Numbered from the stretch's first letter, positions 1 through 8,321 are shown. The stretch is DNA of 35,062 bases from Bacteroidales bacterium (GCA_017561935.1 JAFZBE010000046.1:1-35062), one strand, 5' to 3'. Program-made: numbers and translations. The notes: generated from the sequence alone by a model not told the origin.

Positions 1-91
1 ATCAAGATTTCAAAGAGCGTGCCTAGGTTTACTCTTTTTAAGCAGAAAAAGAATAAATGCCTATAGGTTTTGGTTTAACATGCTAAATTTT

Positions 92-138
92 GAAGTTATA
101 TCCCTGCCACAGCTGCTTCTGGGGGTGTGGGAAACTTC
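92..138. other. Imperfect hairpin, possible terminator of an off-window gene
   Basis: Outer arms GAAGTT (92-97) and AACTTC (133-138) enclose inner arms CCACA (107-111) and TGTGG (126-130). The stem is interrupted and no clean T-tract follows, so a terminator role is only a guess. The rest of 1-168 shows no gene I can support. Confidence 0.25.
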
Positions 139-200
139 AGTTATATATTCTTTCGAGAAAAAGTTTTTGGCTGTATTCTAAATAATGACTGATTTTTCGC

Positions 201-1244
201 TCAAATTAGACATTTTATTTTGGGGAGTGCGGAGATGTCCGCAATCCGGACACATTGACTACAGTTGACAAGCCACTCTTTGAGTATTCTAGCCTTCTCG
301 TCAATTCCCTCTTTTGCATAGTTGAGGAAATTGTGCCAAGCGAGATACCCATTGAGGTACTTGGAGGACACGCCCTGGAACTTCCGCATGAATTTCTTCA
401 TCATGCTGTGGTAGGAGTTCAGGTGCTGAATATGGAACTGCCCTCTTACCACCTTTCTGCCGCCCTTGATCTGAACGAGATTGAGCAGGTTGCCTGCAGC
501 GAATTTGCGGTAGATGGCATTGTCATCGGCACACAAGGTGGACCCCTGCTTAATCTTCCCGTCAAGGGCTGCACCCAGTGCCTTGGCGGAACATGCCCCC
601 ATGCAGGCGATCCGAGAAATGGACCTGTGATTCCTGTCAACTGCGCATGGAACACAAACCAGCTCCTTGGACAGACCGCGAGTATGTACCTCTCCACCTC
701 GTTTGCGGGGTGCCCTTGAGGCCTCTTTGCAGGCGAAGGCCTTGTGGTTCCCCTTGAAAGACAGAGGGAAGAAGGTTTCATCGCCCTCGGCGATGCCTTC
801 AAGTCCCACATTCTCCTCCATCAGGCACAATGCAGACAGAATCTTGTGCCTCCAGAAGAAGGATGTGCCGATTGAGAACCCGCAGGACTCGGCGGAACTC
901 CTGATCGATTCCTGTGACAGCACACAGCCGATGTATTTTTGCCAGACTGACAGCGGCTTGTGCGTATGCGCAAATATCGTATTGGTCATAGGCACAAACG
1001 AGCGATGGCATTCACAGCATCTGAATTTCTGTACTCCATCTGGTCGATGCCCATTACGAACGATATGTGTGTTTCCGCAATACGGGCATTTGTAGACTTG
1101 CGCAGACTTGATGCCGCTGACGAAGTCTTCGAGCTGAAGAGGAGCCTGATGGTCACCATGGACCAAAATCTTCAGCAGCTCCTGGAAATCCTCTGAAGGC
1201 AGATTCATGATCTGGCCGACGAGATTCTTGATATTATCTTTCAT
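201..1244 (-). CDS. IS1595-family (ISXO2-like) transposase
   Basis: 347-residue DDE-type transposase that would catalyse cut-and-paste or copy transposition of the surrounding element. An N-terminal zinc ribbon is visible (CPYCG, then about 20 residues later CCEC). It is followed by an ISXO2-like catalytic domain with EGDETFF, CADDNAIY and a C-terminal HLNSYHSMMKKFM...KYLNGYLAW block typical of the family. I chose the start at 1244 (MKDNIKNLV) because the longer reading frame to 1328 would run through the promoter and terminal inverted repeat. The stop lies just inside the left inverted repeat. No frameshift is seen, so the enzyme is probably functional. Confidence 0.88.
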   Translation of the reverse strand: MKDNIKNLVGQIMNLPSEDFQELLKILVHGDHQAPLQLEDFVSGIKSAQVYKCPYCGNTHIVRNGHRPDGVQKFRCCECHRSFVPMTNTIFAHTHKPLSVWQKYIGCVLSQESIRSSAESCGFSIGTSFFWRHKILSALCLMEENVGLEGIAEGDETFFPLSFKGNHKAFACKEASRAPRKRGGEVHTRGLSKELVCVPCAVDRNHRSISRIACMGACSAKALGAALDGKIKQGSTLCADDNAIYRKFAAGNLLNLVQIKGGRKVVRGQFHIQHLNSYHSMMKKFMRKFQGVSSKYLNGYLAWHNFLNYAKEGIDEKARILKEWLVNCSQCVRIADISALPKIKCLI

Positions 1245-1261
1245 ACATCTTTGTTTTTGGG

Positions 1262-1301
1262 TGCAAAGATAATGAAGACGTGTTGCCTGTATTGATACAG
1301 G
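1262..1301 (-). promoter_or_regulatory. Transposase promoter -7 element with upstream perfect palindrome
   Basis: On the minus strand, TATCTTTGCA (1271-1262) matches the Bacteroidetes -7 consensus TAnnTTTG, 18 nt before the chosen ATG. No TTTG is found at -33. A perfect palindrome CCTGTAT-TG-ATACAGG (1286-1301) lies across the place where the -33 element should be. It is a candidate operator for self-regulation of the transposase, or a hairpin that shields against read-in. Confidence 0.5.
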
Positions 1302-1384
1302 TCTGTTAAAGAATGTAAAATCAGTCAAAAATCATAAAACAGCCAAGTTTTTTTCGGCTTGCTAAAGCCGAATAATTGCTGAGT

Positions 1385-1617
1385 TGCACTACTTGTGCAC
1401 AGATAGTACCATCTTGTCGCAAGAATGCATTACTTGTGGACAAGTAGTACAACGGTTCCCGCAATATGGTACTACTTGCGTACACTTGATACCATACATG
1501 CGACAATACTGCACTACTTGGTACGAAGTAGTGCAATCTCACGACCCACCTTGCAACACTTGTGTACAAGTAATACCATCTCACGACAATTCTGTACTGC
1601 TTGTGTACACTTAGAGC
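1385..1617. repeat. Tandem array of about 5.7 palindromic 41-42 bp repeats
   Basis: Units begin near 1385, 1426, 1468, 1510, 1552 and 1593. Each starts with a variant of TGYACTACTTG, continues as a near-palindrome (for example ACTTGT-GT-ACAAGT in unit 5, GCACTACTT-6 nt-AAGTAGTGC in unit 4) and ends with a spacer like ATCTCACGACAATAC. Units are diverged, but the period stays at 41-42 bp. The array fills the intergenic space 1345-1654, which holds no gene. The plus-strand open frames across it are periodic artefacts. Confidence 0.8.
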
Positions 1618-1657
1618 ATTCTACTCCTTATGAAGCATTATCGGTAAAAAGACATCA

Positions 1658-1687
1658 AAGGCGCGGTGCCATGCGATGCCGCGCCTT
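1658..1687 (-). terminator. Rho-independent terminator of the SGNH/MBOAT cluster
   Basis: Perfect 9-bp stem AAGGCGCGG (1658-1666) / CCGCGCCTT (1679-1687) with a 12-nt loop. Read on the minus strand it is followed by a T-rich run (1650-1646). It lies about 30 bp past the stop of the SGNH gene. It could also act on the plus strand. Confidence 0.75.
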
Positions 1688-1717
1688 CGGTTTCAGCGGA
1701 TAGAGCAAGAAAGGGCT
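1674..1717 (-). repeat. 44-bp interspersed repeat, copy 1
   Basis: On the minus strand this reads AGCCCTTTCTTGCTCTATC, five variable bases, then AAACCGAAGGCGCGGCATCG. The same arrangement occurs at 34286-34329 on the plus strand (18/19 and 20/20 identical around the variable five bases). In both places it lies directly after a stop codon and supplies the left half of a terminator stem. Confidence 0.75.
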
Positions 1718-1719
1718 GT

Positions 1720-2637
1720 TTATTCTATGACTCTATGTTTCCTCAATTCGCATATCAGGTCCCGCGTGAACTCATCGGCTCCACGCGCATTCAGGTGCGA
1801 GCCGTCGTAGAAGAACTCGTTGCGATGCACGTACTTCGTGCTGTCGGTGAAGTCGAAGAACAGGAAACCGTTCCTTTGGGCAAGCTCCATGATGGGGTCA
1901 ATCCCAAAATCGTGATGACCGTACCACGTGGGAGAATAAACGAAGACGAACCTCGTGACGCCTGCGTCACTTGTCATATCGTTGAAATACCTCAGCTTCA
2001 ATGTGTCGGTCAGCAGTTCTTCTTTGGAAGCCTTCTCGTTCTGCTGCCTTTCGTCCCTGATCCTGAGCGTATCCAGCTCGCTGTGGACGGGAAGGAAGCC
2101 GAGAGTCATATTGTGAACGGGATACAGGTAGTCCAGCAAAACCTGATGGAACCGCGAGTTGTAACGGTAGAGCTTGCTCAGCATCTTGTATCTTTCGCGT
2201 GGGTTTATCTCGTCGAACTCCCTTCTTACAACCTCGTCATCGTAATGCCCTTTTAGCCAGCCCAGATGCTTCGTGTTGTCACCCTGCAGGACATCGTAGG
2301 CGGGCGTCACCTCGTAGATGACGAGGCGTGGATGATGGTGTCGCCTGATCATCTCCCACCAGGCATGGAAGAGGACGATTCCTTCGCCGTCCTGCCCGCA
2401 GTTGTAGCACGAAAGGCCGAGGGAGTCCGCAATCAGCGCAGCATTGTAGTGATGGATTGCACGTGAGGAGCCGAATACGAGTATGTCGTCCGTCGATCGG
2501 TTGACGATGTAGTTCTGGTGTCCGAGATAGCCTCCCGATGCGTGGTCCGACATATGGGAAAACAAGGTGCCGAGCCCCCTGTCCAGCAGGACAGCGAGCA
2601 GGAGGAACAGGCCCGTCTTGAATAGAAACCGTCTCAT
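1720..2637 (-). CDS. SGNH-hydrolase-like protein, probable acyltransferase partner of MBOAT
   Basis: 305 residues with one N-terminal hydrophobic segment (about 5-20), probably a signal anchor that places the domain outside the inner membrane. An SGNH-like block I is seen as FGSSR (S57/S58), and a C-terminal DGSHLNARG supplies the D278/H281 pair. Such proteins accompany MBOAT acyltransferases (AlgJ/AlgX, PatB and DltD-type systems) and pass the acyl group to a polymer. The start is 3 bp after the MBOAT stop, so the two are translated together. A DUF1574-like assignment is possible. The substrate cannot be read from the sequence. Confidence 0.7.
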   Translation of the reverse strand: MRRFLFKTGLFLLLAVLLDRGLGTLFSHMSDHASGGYLGHQNYIVNRSTDDILVFGSSRAIHHYNAALIADSLGLSCYNCGQDGEGIVLFHAWWEMIRRHHHPRLVIYEVTPAYDVLQGDNTKHLGWLKGHYDDEVVRREFDEINPRERYKMLSKLYRYNSRFHQVLLDYLYPVHNMTLGFLPVHSELDTLRIRDERQQNEKASKEELLTDTLKLRYFNDMTSDAGVTRFVFVYSPTWYGHHDFGIDPIMELAQRNGFLFFDFTDSTKYVHRNEFFYDGSHLNARGADEFTRDLICELRKHRVIE

Positions 2638-2640
2638 GTC

Positions 2641-4056
2641 CTAGAAGTTTGCATAGATGAACTGGTCCGAGCTGAAGACACCGCAGAGGAGGATGAAGAC
2701 GAGGACGGCAAGATAGGATGCCCATCTGACCAGCCTTCTGCCGCTGTAGAAGGGAAGACGCGTTTCGCCAAATGCCTCCTCCACCGTATCCTTCACCACC
2801 ATTATACACACGGCCAGCAGCATATACAGCGAGGCTGTCCCGCCCGGCGAATAGAAGGTTTTCGGGAGCGACGTGTCGAGGATCCTTGCTACCACATTGC
2901 AGGCATCGCCTAGGGTGGGCATGCGGAAGAAGATCCACGCGAAGGAGACAAGCAGGAAGGTGACGACGGTCTTAAGGGTCTTGCCGAGCCATCCGTAACT
3001 GCATTTCTGCTGGCCAAGCATCTTCTCGATGACCTGGCTGATGCCGTGCAGAAGTCCCCATGCGATGAAGGTCCAGCTGGCGCCGTGCCAGATGCCGCTG
3101 ACAAGGAACGTCATGAGGATGTTCCAATAGTTGCGGAGCTTGGGGCAACGGCTGCCTCCGAGCGGGATGTAGATGCAGTCCCTAAGCCAGGTGGAGAGCG
3201 AGATGTGCCAGCGGTGCCAGAAGTCGGTGACGCTGACAGCAAAATAGGGGCGGCGGAAGTTCTCGGCAAGCTCGATGCCGAAGACCCTTCCCACGCCGAT
3301 GGCCATCAGCGAATAGCCCGCGAAATCGGCATAGATCTGGACGCTGTAGAGCAGGCTGGCCAAGAGGCACGTCATGCCGGTGTAGTTCACGTAGCTCCCG
3401 AATACCGTATCGACGTAAAGTGCGACGCGGTCGGCCACGACCACCTTCAGGAACATGCCCCACAGCAGCATCCTAAGACCCTCGACGGCCTTCGCGTAGT
3501 CAAGGCAGGGGCGGAGGCGCTTCAGCTGCGGGATGACGAGCGAGGCCCTGTTGATGGGTCCGGCGAGGATGCAGGGGAAGAACGAGACGAAGAGGGCGTA
3601 GGTCAGGAAGTCGCGCTCTGCCTCCTGCCGTCCGTAGTACACATCCCGCAGGTAGCCCAGCGACTGTAACGTGTAGAACGAGATGCCGACAGGAATGGCC
3701 CAGTTCAGTCCCGTCAGGTGGAACTGCAGTCCTGCCATGGCAAAAGCCTGGCCGATGGCCTCGCCCGCAAAGCCGAAATACTTGAAGAGGAACAGGGGCA
3801 GAAGCGCCAGCACCACACCAGCCGCCAGCACCCGTTTCGGATACCTTGTCCTTTCGAGAAGCAGGGCAGCGAGCCAGGTCACCACGGTTACTTCCAGCAG
3901 TATCAGCGCATAGACGGGCTCCCACTGCATGTAGAGCAGATAGCTTACGGCGAGTAGGAACAAGTTCCTCGCCCTGCCGTGGCCTGCGGGTATCGCATAG
4001 TAGAGCAGGAATATGAACGGGAACAGTACTATGAAGTTGAACGAGTTGAAGACCAT
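2641..4056 (-). CDS. MBOAT-family membrane O-acyltransferase (AlgI/DltB-like)
   Basis: 471 residues with about ten hydrophobic segments spread over the whole length. The MBOAT signature is present: FWHRWHISLSTWLRDCIYIPLGG near 279-301 (given here only as a motif region) and SGIWHGASW with the likely catalytic His at 324. In this family the enzyme moves acetyl or other acyl groups from the cytoplasm across the membrane to an exported glycan or teichoic acid. The neighbours support O-acylation of a surface polymer: an SGNH-like protein 3 bp downstream and a CotH/SGNH fusion 68 bp upstream. The region is clearly more GC-rich than the xylan block. The actual glycan is unknown. Confidence 0.88.
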   Translation of the reverse strand: MVFNSFNFIVLFPFIFLLYYAIPAGHGRARNLFLLAVSYLLYMQWEPVYALILLEVTVVTWLAALLLERTRYPKRVLAAGVVLALLPLFLFKYFGFAGEAIGQAFAMAGLQFHLTGLNWAIPVGISFYTLQSLGYLRDVYYGRQEAERDFLTYALFVSFFPCILAGPINRASLVIPQLKRLRPCLDYAKAVEGLRMLLWGMFLKVVVADRVALYVDTVFGSYVNYTGMTCLLASLLYSVQIYADFAGYSLMAIGVGRVFGIELAENFRRPYFAVSVTDFWHRWHISLSTWLRDCIYIPLGGSRCPKLRNYWNILMTFLVSGIWHGASWTFIAWGLLHGISQVIEKMLGQQKCSYGWLGKTLKTVVTFLLVSFAWIFFRMPTLGDACNVVARILDTSLPKTFYSPGGTASLYMLLAVCIMVVKDTVEEAFGETRLPFYSGRRLVRWASYLAVLVFILLCGVFSSDQFIYANF

Positions 4057-4124
4057 GGGCTGCGTTCCTTATTACTGCATTGTCTGCTTATTACTGGATT
4101 GTCTGACGAATGCTGTTGCGTGAA

Positions 4125-6416
4125 TCATTTGACAAGCAGGTATTTCCTGCCGCCCTGCAGCCTGAGACCCTGGTAGTCGTCCCCGACGGGGATGCCCCAA
4201 ACGTTGTAGGCGGGACCTGCTGTTTCGGTACGGTCGCAGGGCACCGCTTCAATCCCGGAGGTGCTGATGCTGTAGGGGTTTGCGACTGCATCGACGGCCA
4301 GCTGCTGCGCGATGGGTGCGTTCCCGTCGGTGACGTCCACGCACGCCTCGGGATACTTTGCATTCGCTAACTCGAGTTCGGAGCAGGTGTATCTTGCAGG
4401 GTTACCCAGCACGGTGACACCGAAGAGCGGGGCCAGGACGGCCTCGAAGTAGGTACAGGCAGCGGTGTATTGCCCAAGCCCGGCGGCCAGGTGCGAGCCG
4501 TCGCTGGCATAGTCGGCGGGATTGCCCTGCGGCTGTTCGCGCAGCGACTCGACGGCCGTGCCGCAGGGGATGATGACATCGATGTCGCGGTCTTCGGCCA
4601 GCCGTCTCGCCGATTCGGCTATCTGCTGCCAGCGGACGAGGCTGCCGTTCCCCGCGATACCCGTCAGCCAGTCGGCGTAGCTGTGGATGATGTGGAAGCC
4701 AATCTCCGCCTCGGGCTGCTCCCGGCGGATGATGGCGAGCAGGTCGTCGAGATGTCCGCCCTCGCCGTCGCCCGTCCACAGGTCGTAGAGGTGGGCGTAC
4801 TCGCTCCGCTGGTGCAGGACGATGAGGTCCCACGGCTGCTCGCGCAGCACCTTGTGAAGCAGGGACTGGTCATGCGGGCCTGCGGCACCTTCGGGGGTCA
4901 CGACCTGCCTGCCTAGCACGCGGCTGAAGCGGTAAGGCATGGTATCGAGACAGGCGTAGCAGTCGGACCATGTCTTGAAAGAGCCGCTGCTGCGCGTCAG
5001 CTTGTAAAGGCTGATGCCCTCCATGTCGATGCCGCTGCCTTCGGCAATCCCCTTCAGCATTGCGGTGTAGTTGTCGGTGTAGGAGTTGCCGATGTCGAGG
5101 ATGCGGTACGGCTCCTTCACCTCCGTGGCGATGTGCTCTTCCAGCCATGCCTCGCGTGTATTGAACCATGCCCTTGCCTTGTCCAGATGGTCACGGAGGC
5201 TGGTGTATTCGCTGTGCCACCGATCAGCATCAAGACGCATTGCTGCGTCAACGGCTCCGGCTTCCTCTGAGATGGCGTAGCCGTCGATGTACGAAAGGAT
5301 GCCGTCGAAAACGCTGCGTCGGGTTTCTTCCCAAAGCGTGCGGTATGCCTGCCTGAAGGCACCGTTGGCGCTTGAGAGCAAACGGTTGAAAAAGAACCGG
5401 TGGTTATGCACGTTCGACCAGTCGTCCTCCATCTGGAAGATGCTGTCGAAGTCCCAAAGTACTGGCATCCTTGCCTTTGAGCCGAGGCTGTCGTTGCATG
5501 CGACGAAGATGTTCGAGCCGTAGCAGTCCTCGGTGCCCAGGATCTCATGGGCGAGCAGCCATCGTGCCCATGACTCTACGTCGATGCAGGAGGGGTAGTC
5601 GGTGCCCCTGACGGCCTTCTCGATCCCTTCAAGCTCGCGGGTGATGAAGGACAGCTCCTCATCGGTGACATCGTCGGAATCGGGGTACTTGAGCGTCCAT
5701 CGGAAGTGCGGCATCAGGGAGGACGGGATGCTGAGCGGCTCGAGCCACCAGAAGGGGTCGGACTCGGCGATGAATCCGCTCTTCTCCGTGACGATGCGGC
5801 ATCGCGTGTTGCGCTCCACGGGTTCGCACAGCAGGTAGAGGCCGCGGTAATCGCCGTTCATCACAAGGTTGACGTAGCGGTGGGCCGGTGTCCACTCCAT
5901 GCCGATGAGGCGGCCGGTCTCGAAGCCGATGTGCAGACGGAACAAGGGGTCCTTCAGGAGTACCCAGTCACGGTCGGCATACCTTTCCTCGTCACCGCGC
6001 AGCAGCAGGTCGGCCTTCCTCTCCAGCTTCACCTTGTAGGGCTTCTTCGGTGTCCAGGCGCTCGAGTTGCCGCGTATCTTGACGCGCATGCCTGTGCTGT
6101 CCTTCACATAAGGACCGCTGTCGTAGAGCGTATCGCCGCCAAGGGTGATGACGAGATGTCCCGGTATCTTGGTCACATTGGTGATGCCCATGCCCACGGC
6201 TCCCTCTTCCTCGGGCGGAACTGCCCGCTCGCATGTCGGTTCTTCCCCGTCCACGGTTTCTATCGTCACCACGGGAAGAACGAGGGAACGGATGGAATCA
6301 AGAGGAATCGATAATGGTGAGGCAAAAGCGGAAGAACACACGAATGGCAGCAGCGAAAGGGTAGCCACTGCAAGAATGAAAGAAAAGGTATACGTTCGGG
6401 ACATTGGCTTCAACAA
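4125..6416 (-). CDS. CotH-kinase / DUF4886 (SGNH-like) fusion, exported
   Basis: 763 residues. A signal peptide covers about 1-32 (start could also be Met5). A CotH-kinase-like domain spans about 105-430, with RVKIRGNSS, KKPYKVKLE (K128/K130 region), LGTEDCYGSNIF and LWDFDSIF, the last resembling the metal-binding aspartates of kinases. A second domain from about 438 to 715 is DUF4886/SGNH-like: DIGNSYTDNY with S445 as likely nucleophile and DGSHL with D639/H642. The C-terminus (PAYNVWGIPV...GGRKYLLVK) resembles Bacteroidales type IX sorting tails, but the usual GIYI core is altered. CotH-type proteins phosphorylate extracellular substrates in Bacillus spores. Here the partner is probably a surface polymer or protein; that is inference. 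Confidence 0.75.
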   Translation of the reverse strand: MLKPMSRTYTFSFILAVATLSLLPFVCSSAFASPLSIPLDSIRSLVLPVVTIETVDGEEPTCERAVPPEEEGAVGMGITNVTKIPGHLVITLGGDTLYDSGPYVKDSTGMRVKIRGNSSAWTPKKPYKVKLERKADLLLRGDEERYADRDWVLLKDPLFRLHIGFETGRLIGMEWTPAHRYVNLVMNGDYRGLYLLCEPVERNTRCRIVTEKSGFIAESDPFWWLEPLSIPSSLMPHFRWTLKYPDSDDVTDEELSFITRELEGIEKAVRGTDYPSCIDVESWARWLLAHEILGTEDCYGSNIFVACNDSLGSKARMPVLWDFDSIFQMEDDWSNVHNHRFFFNRLLSSANGAFRQAYRTLWEETRRSVFDGILSYIDGYAISEEAGAVDAAMRLDADRWHSEYTSLRDHLDKARAWFNTREAWLEEHIATEVKEPYRILDIGNSYTDNYTAMLKGIAEGSGIDMEGISLYKLTRSSGSFKTWSDCYACLDTMPYRFSRVLGRQVVTPEGAAGPHDQSLLHKVLREQPWDLIVLHQRSEYAHLYDLWTGDGEGGHLDDLLAIIRREQPEAEIGFHIIHSYADWLTGIAGNGSLVRWQQIAESARRLAEDRDIDVIIPCGTAVESLREQPQGNPADYASDGSHLAAGLGQYTAACTYFEAVLAPLFGVTVLGNPARYTCSELELANAKYPEACVDVTDGNAPIAQQLAVDAVANPYSISTSGIEAVPCDRTETAGPAYNVWGIPVGDDYQGLRLQGGRKYLLVK

Positions 6417-6476
6417 CGGTATCTATTTAGGATCTTGGACTTTCAACGGGAATGAACTCTTTCCGAGGGCAAACCA

Positions 6477-8270
6477 TTAGTCAGCCAGAGGGTCCTCATT
6501 CTGCCATTGAATGCCGTTGATCCAATTTCCCCAGTCAATCAGGATGCCGTTGTAACTGAGAGGCAACACGGCATATTGTGGGTTATCGCTCTGCCTTCTG
6601 CGTTTCACATGCACGGCATAGCCATCTGCGAAATGAGGAGTCATACGAAGACAGATGCTCTTGTTGGTTGAAATCAGGTTCACGGAAACCGAAGAACTGG
6701 TTATTGGAACGTTTATAATAGAATTGTCGGCTAGTTTGTGGAACAGCTTGATATCATAGATATAGTAGCCCGTTTGTGAGAAGGTAGAGACTGTGGAGTC
6801 TATGACACTTGTGCTGAGGCTACATGTTTCAGTGACAGTGGCAGGTATTTTCCCGTTATTTACATCCGCGGCGTTTCCTTTCAAGGCAATTATTCCGCTT
6901 CTGAAATAGCTGACGTAGTTCTTACCTGCATAACTGAACGCAAAGCCGTTGGTCGGTCGCATTGACATGTCACCGATGGCTGGAAAGAAAAGACCCACCT
7001 TGACATTCCTGTACTCTATGCGGGGGAAATTGTTGTCTCCGATAGCTATCTGTGGCAGGTATGAGCTGTAGGTGCGGATCTGGTTGGCGATGTTGAAGTA
7101 GATGTTGTCAAGCGTGACAGTGTGGGCGCACGCCTTGGAGTAGCTGTTCGCGTCTTGCAGAATGAGCGAACAGCTGTCTTCTGAGGCGCTCACGAAGTAG
7201 CAGTTGCGGATGGCGGCATTGGAGTACTTGAGAAGCAGTGGGAACTTTTCGTTGTGGTTGGAGGCGTACTCAACCTCGGAGCTGCGCCAGATCACGCCGT
7301 CGGCATGGATGCAGTTCGTAACGGTAAGGCCGAATGTCTGGTCGAAGAAGATGCCCCGTATGTCAAGGTTCCAATTCTCACTCGCTGTTCTGTAATGGCC
7401 GCATTCGTTGGAAAGCTGCTCAATGCGCCAGGAATCGCCGTGACAGCGCTTGTTGATGACATAGGGAATTTGAGGAATATTCTGCGGAGCGTTATTCAGA
7501 TACCAGACAGATGTTATTCGGCTGATGCTGACTGCGTCAAGGTAGCAGACCTGTGTAGTGCTCTCATCAACTGTAATCGAGTCATCGGGTGTACAAACCA
7601 CGGGGCAGATGTGGCTCGTGAAGATGTCATGTATTTCCATCGGGGCGGCAAGGTAGATGAAGCCGAGGACTGTGGCAGGATCAACGGCATCATAGTTGCC
7701 CACCCTTACATTACCGATGAAGCCAAGGCGGGGCGGATAGATGAATCCCATGCATGAATTGTCCTTGTCCCAGTTGACATAGAGGATGAACGGGCAGGTG
7801 CCGGAGCTTCCCACTCCGGGAACGCTGAAGTTTCCTCCTGTTCCGAGCACAGGCAACAGGGTGCAGCCGCCAAAGTCAACCGAGACACCAAGACGGACAT
7901 AGAGACTTCGTGAAAGCTTGTATTTGCAGGTGCCGTTGAACACTATGGTTGCGTGGTTATGGATGTGGCTTTTCAAGTCACCGCCAGGCAACTCCGTGAA
8001 TCTGAAGGCCATCTCAAGGGCACTGGTGTCATCTGTACTGCCATTGCCTACAGCTCCGAACCACTCGGGGCGTACGATTCCGTCAAGCGTTCTGCCGTAG
8101 ATTGTGCCATTGGTAAGGGTGCCACCATCAAATTGAAGAAAACTTGTGCTGTTGACCGTGGCGGTGATGCCGTTCATATTGAAGTTGTAGCGGATGATGA
8201 AAATTGTGTTCGCAGCGTTAAAGGTGCTGCTTGTGATGGTTGTTCCGGAAGCAAGGATGGTCTGTGTCAT
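6477..8270 (-). CDS. Pectate-lyase-3-like right-handed beta-helix protein without signal peptide
   Basis: 597 residues. The block VRPEWFGAVGNGSTDDTSAL near residue 68 is typical of the Pectate_lyase_3 fold found in phage tail spikes and some surface proteins. The preceding residues (LQFDGGTLTNGTIYG) look like the short beta-strand entry common in Bacteroidetes tail-spike-like proteins. The rest is strand-rich with many N, G and I/V steps. There is no N-terminal signal, which is unlike its exported neighbours. It ends 60 bp before the CotH fusion gene and is probably in the same unit. It could be a polysaccharide-binding or -cleaving protein, an epimerase-like protein (AlgG is a beta-helix too), or a prophage-derived spike. 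Confidence 0.6.
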   Translation of the reverse strand: MTQTILASGTTITSSTFNAANTIFIIRYNFNMNGITATVNSTSFLQFDGGTLTNGTIYGRTLDGIVRPEWFGAVGNGSTDDTSALEMAFRFTELPGGDLKSHIHNHATIVFNGTCKYKLSRSLYVRLGVSVDFGGCTLLPVLGTGGNFSVPGVGSSGTCPFILYVNWDKDNSCMGFIYPPRLGFIGNVRVGNYDAVDPATVLGFIYLAAPMEIHDIFTSHICPVVCTPDDSITVDESTTQVCYLDAVSISRITSVWYLNNAPQNIPQIPYVINKRCHGDSWRIEQLSNECGHYRTASENWNLDIRGIFFDQTFGLTVTNCIHADGVIWRSSEVEYASNHNEKFPLLLKYSNAAIRNCYFVSASEDSCSLILQDANSYSKACAHTVTLDNIYFNIANQIRTYSSYLPQIAIGDNNFPRIEYRNVKVGLFFPAIGDMSMRPTNGFAFSYAGKNYVSYFRSGIIALKGNAADVNNGKIPATVTETCSLSTSVIDSTVSTFSQTGYYIYDIKLFHKLADNSIINVPITSSSVSVNLISTNKSICLRMTPHFADGYAVHVKRRRQSDNPQYAVLPLSYNGILIDWGNWINGIQWQNEDPLAD

Positions 8271-8310
8271 TGTTGAATAATCTTTAAGTAAAAATGCTTG
8301 TTGTCTTGTT

Positions 8311-8321
8311 TGTTAAAGATA
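8311..8321 (-). promoter_or_regulatory. Weak candidate -7 element for the beta-helix cluster
   Basis: TATCTTTAAC on the minus strand (8321-8312) partly matches TAnnTTTG and lies 41 bp before the start codon. No clear TTTG is present at -33, so this is weak. The rest of 8271-8444 shows nothing recognisable. Confidence 0.25.

Larger units (their letters stand above)
169..1344 (-). mobile_element. Complete IS1595-like insertion sequence with 8-bp target duplication
   Basis: The ends are imperfect inverted repeats of about 30 bp. Both begin GGCTGT and share the block GACTGATTTT (left end from 169, right end read inward from 1344). The element is flanked by an exact 8-bp direct repeat AAGTTTTT at 161-168 and 1345-1352, which matches the 8-bp duplications known for the IS1595 family. 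It carries one transposase gene on the minus strand. Intact ends, an intact ORF and an exact duplication suggest a fairly recent insertion. Joining the flanks restores an AT-rich intergenic sequence that runs into a small hairpin (CGGCTT/AAGCCG at 1355-1370). Confidence 0.9.

Noticed and set aside
2..181. Open frame at the left edge running into the IS, as a gene disrupted by the insertion
   Set aside because: Contains a hairpin, has no recognisable protein features, and after removal of the IS it meets a stop within a few codons.
1385..1617. CRISPR array
   Set aside because: Units are contiguous and diverged, without unique spacers, and no cas genes are present.
1384..1703. Overlapping plus-strand frames with periodic peptide repeats
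   Set aside because: The periodicity comes from the 41-42 bp DNA repeats being nearly a multiple of three; no signal, motif or start context.
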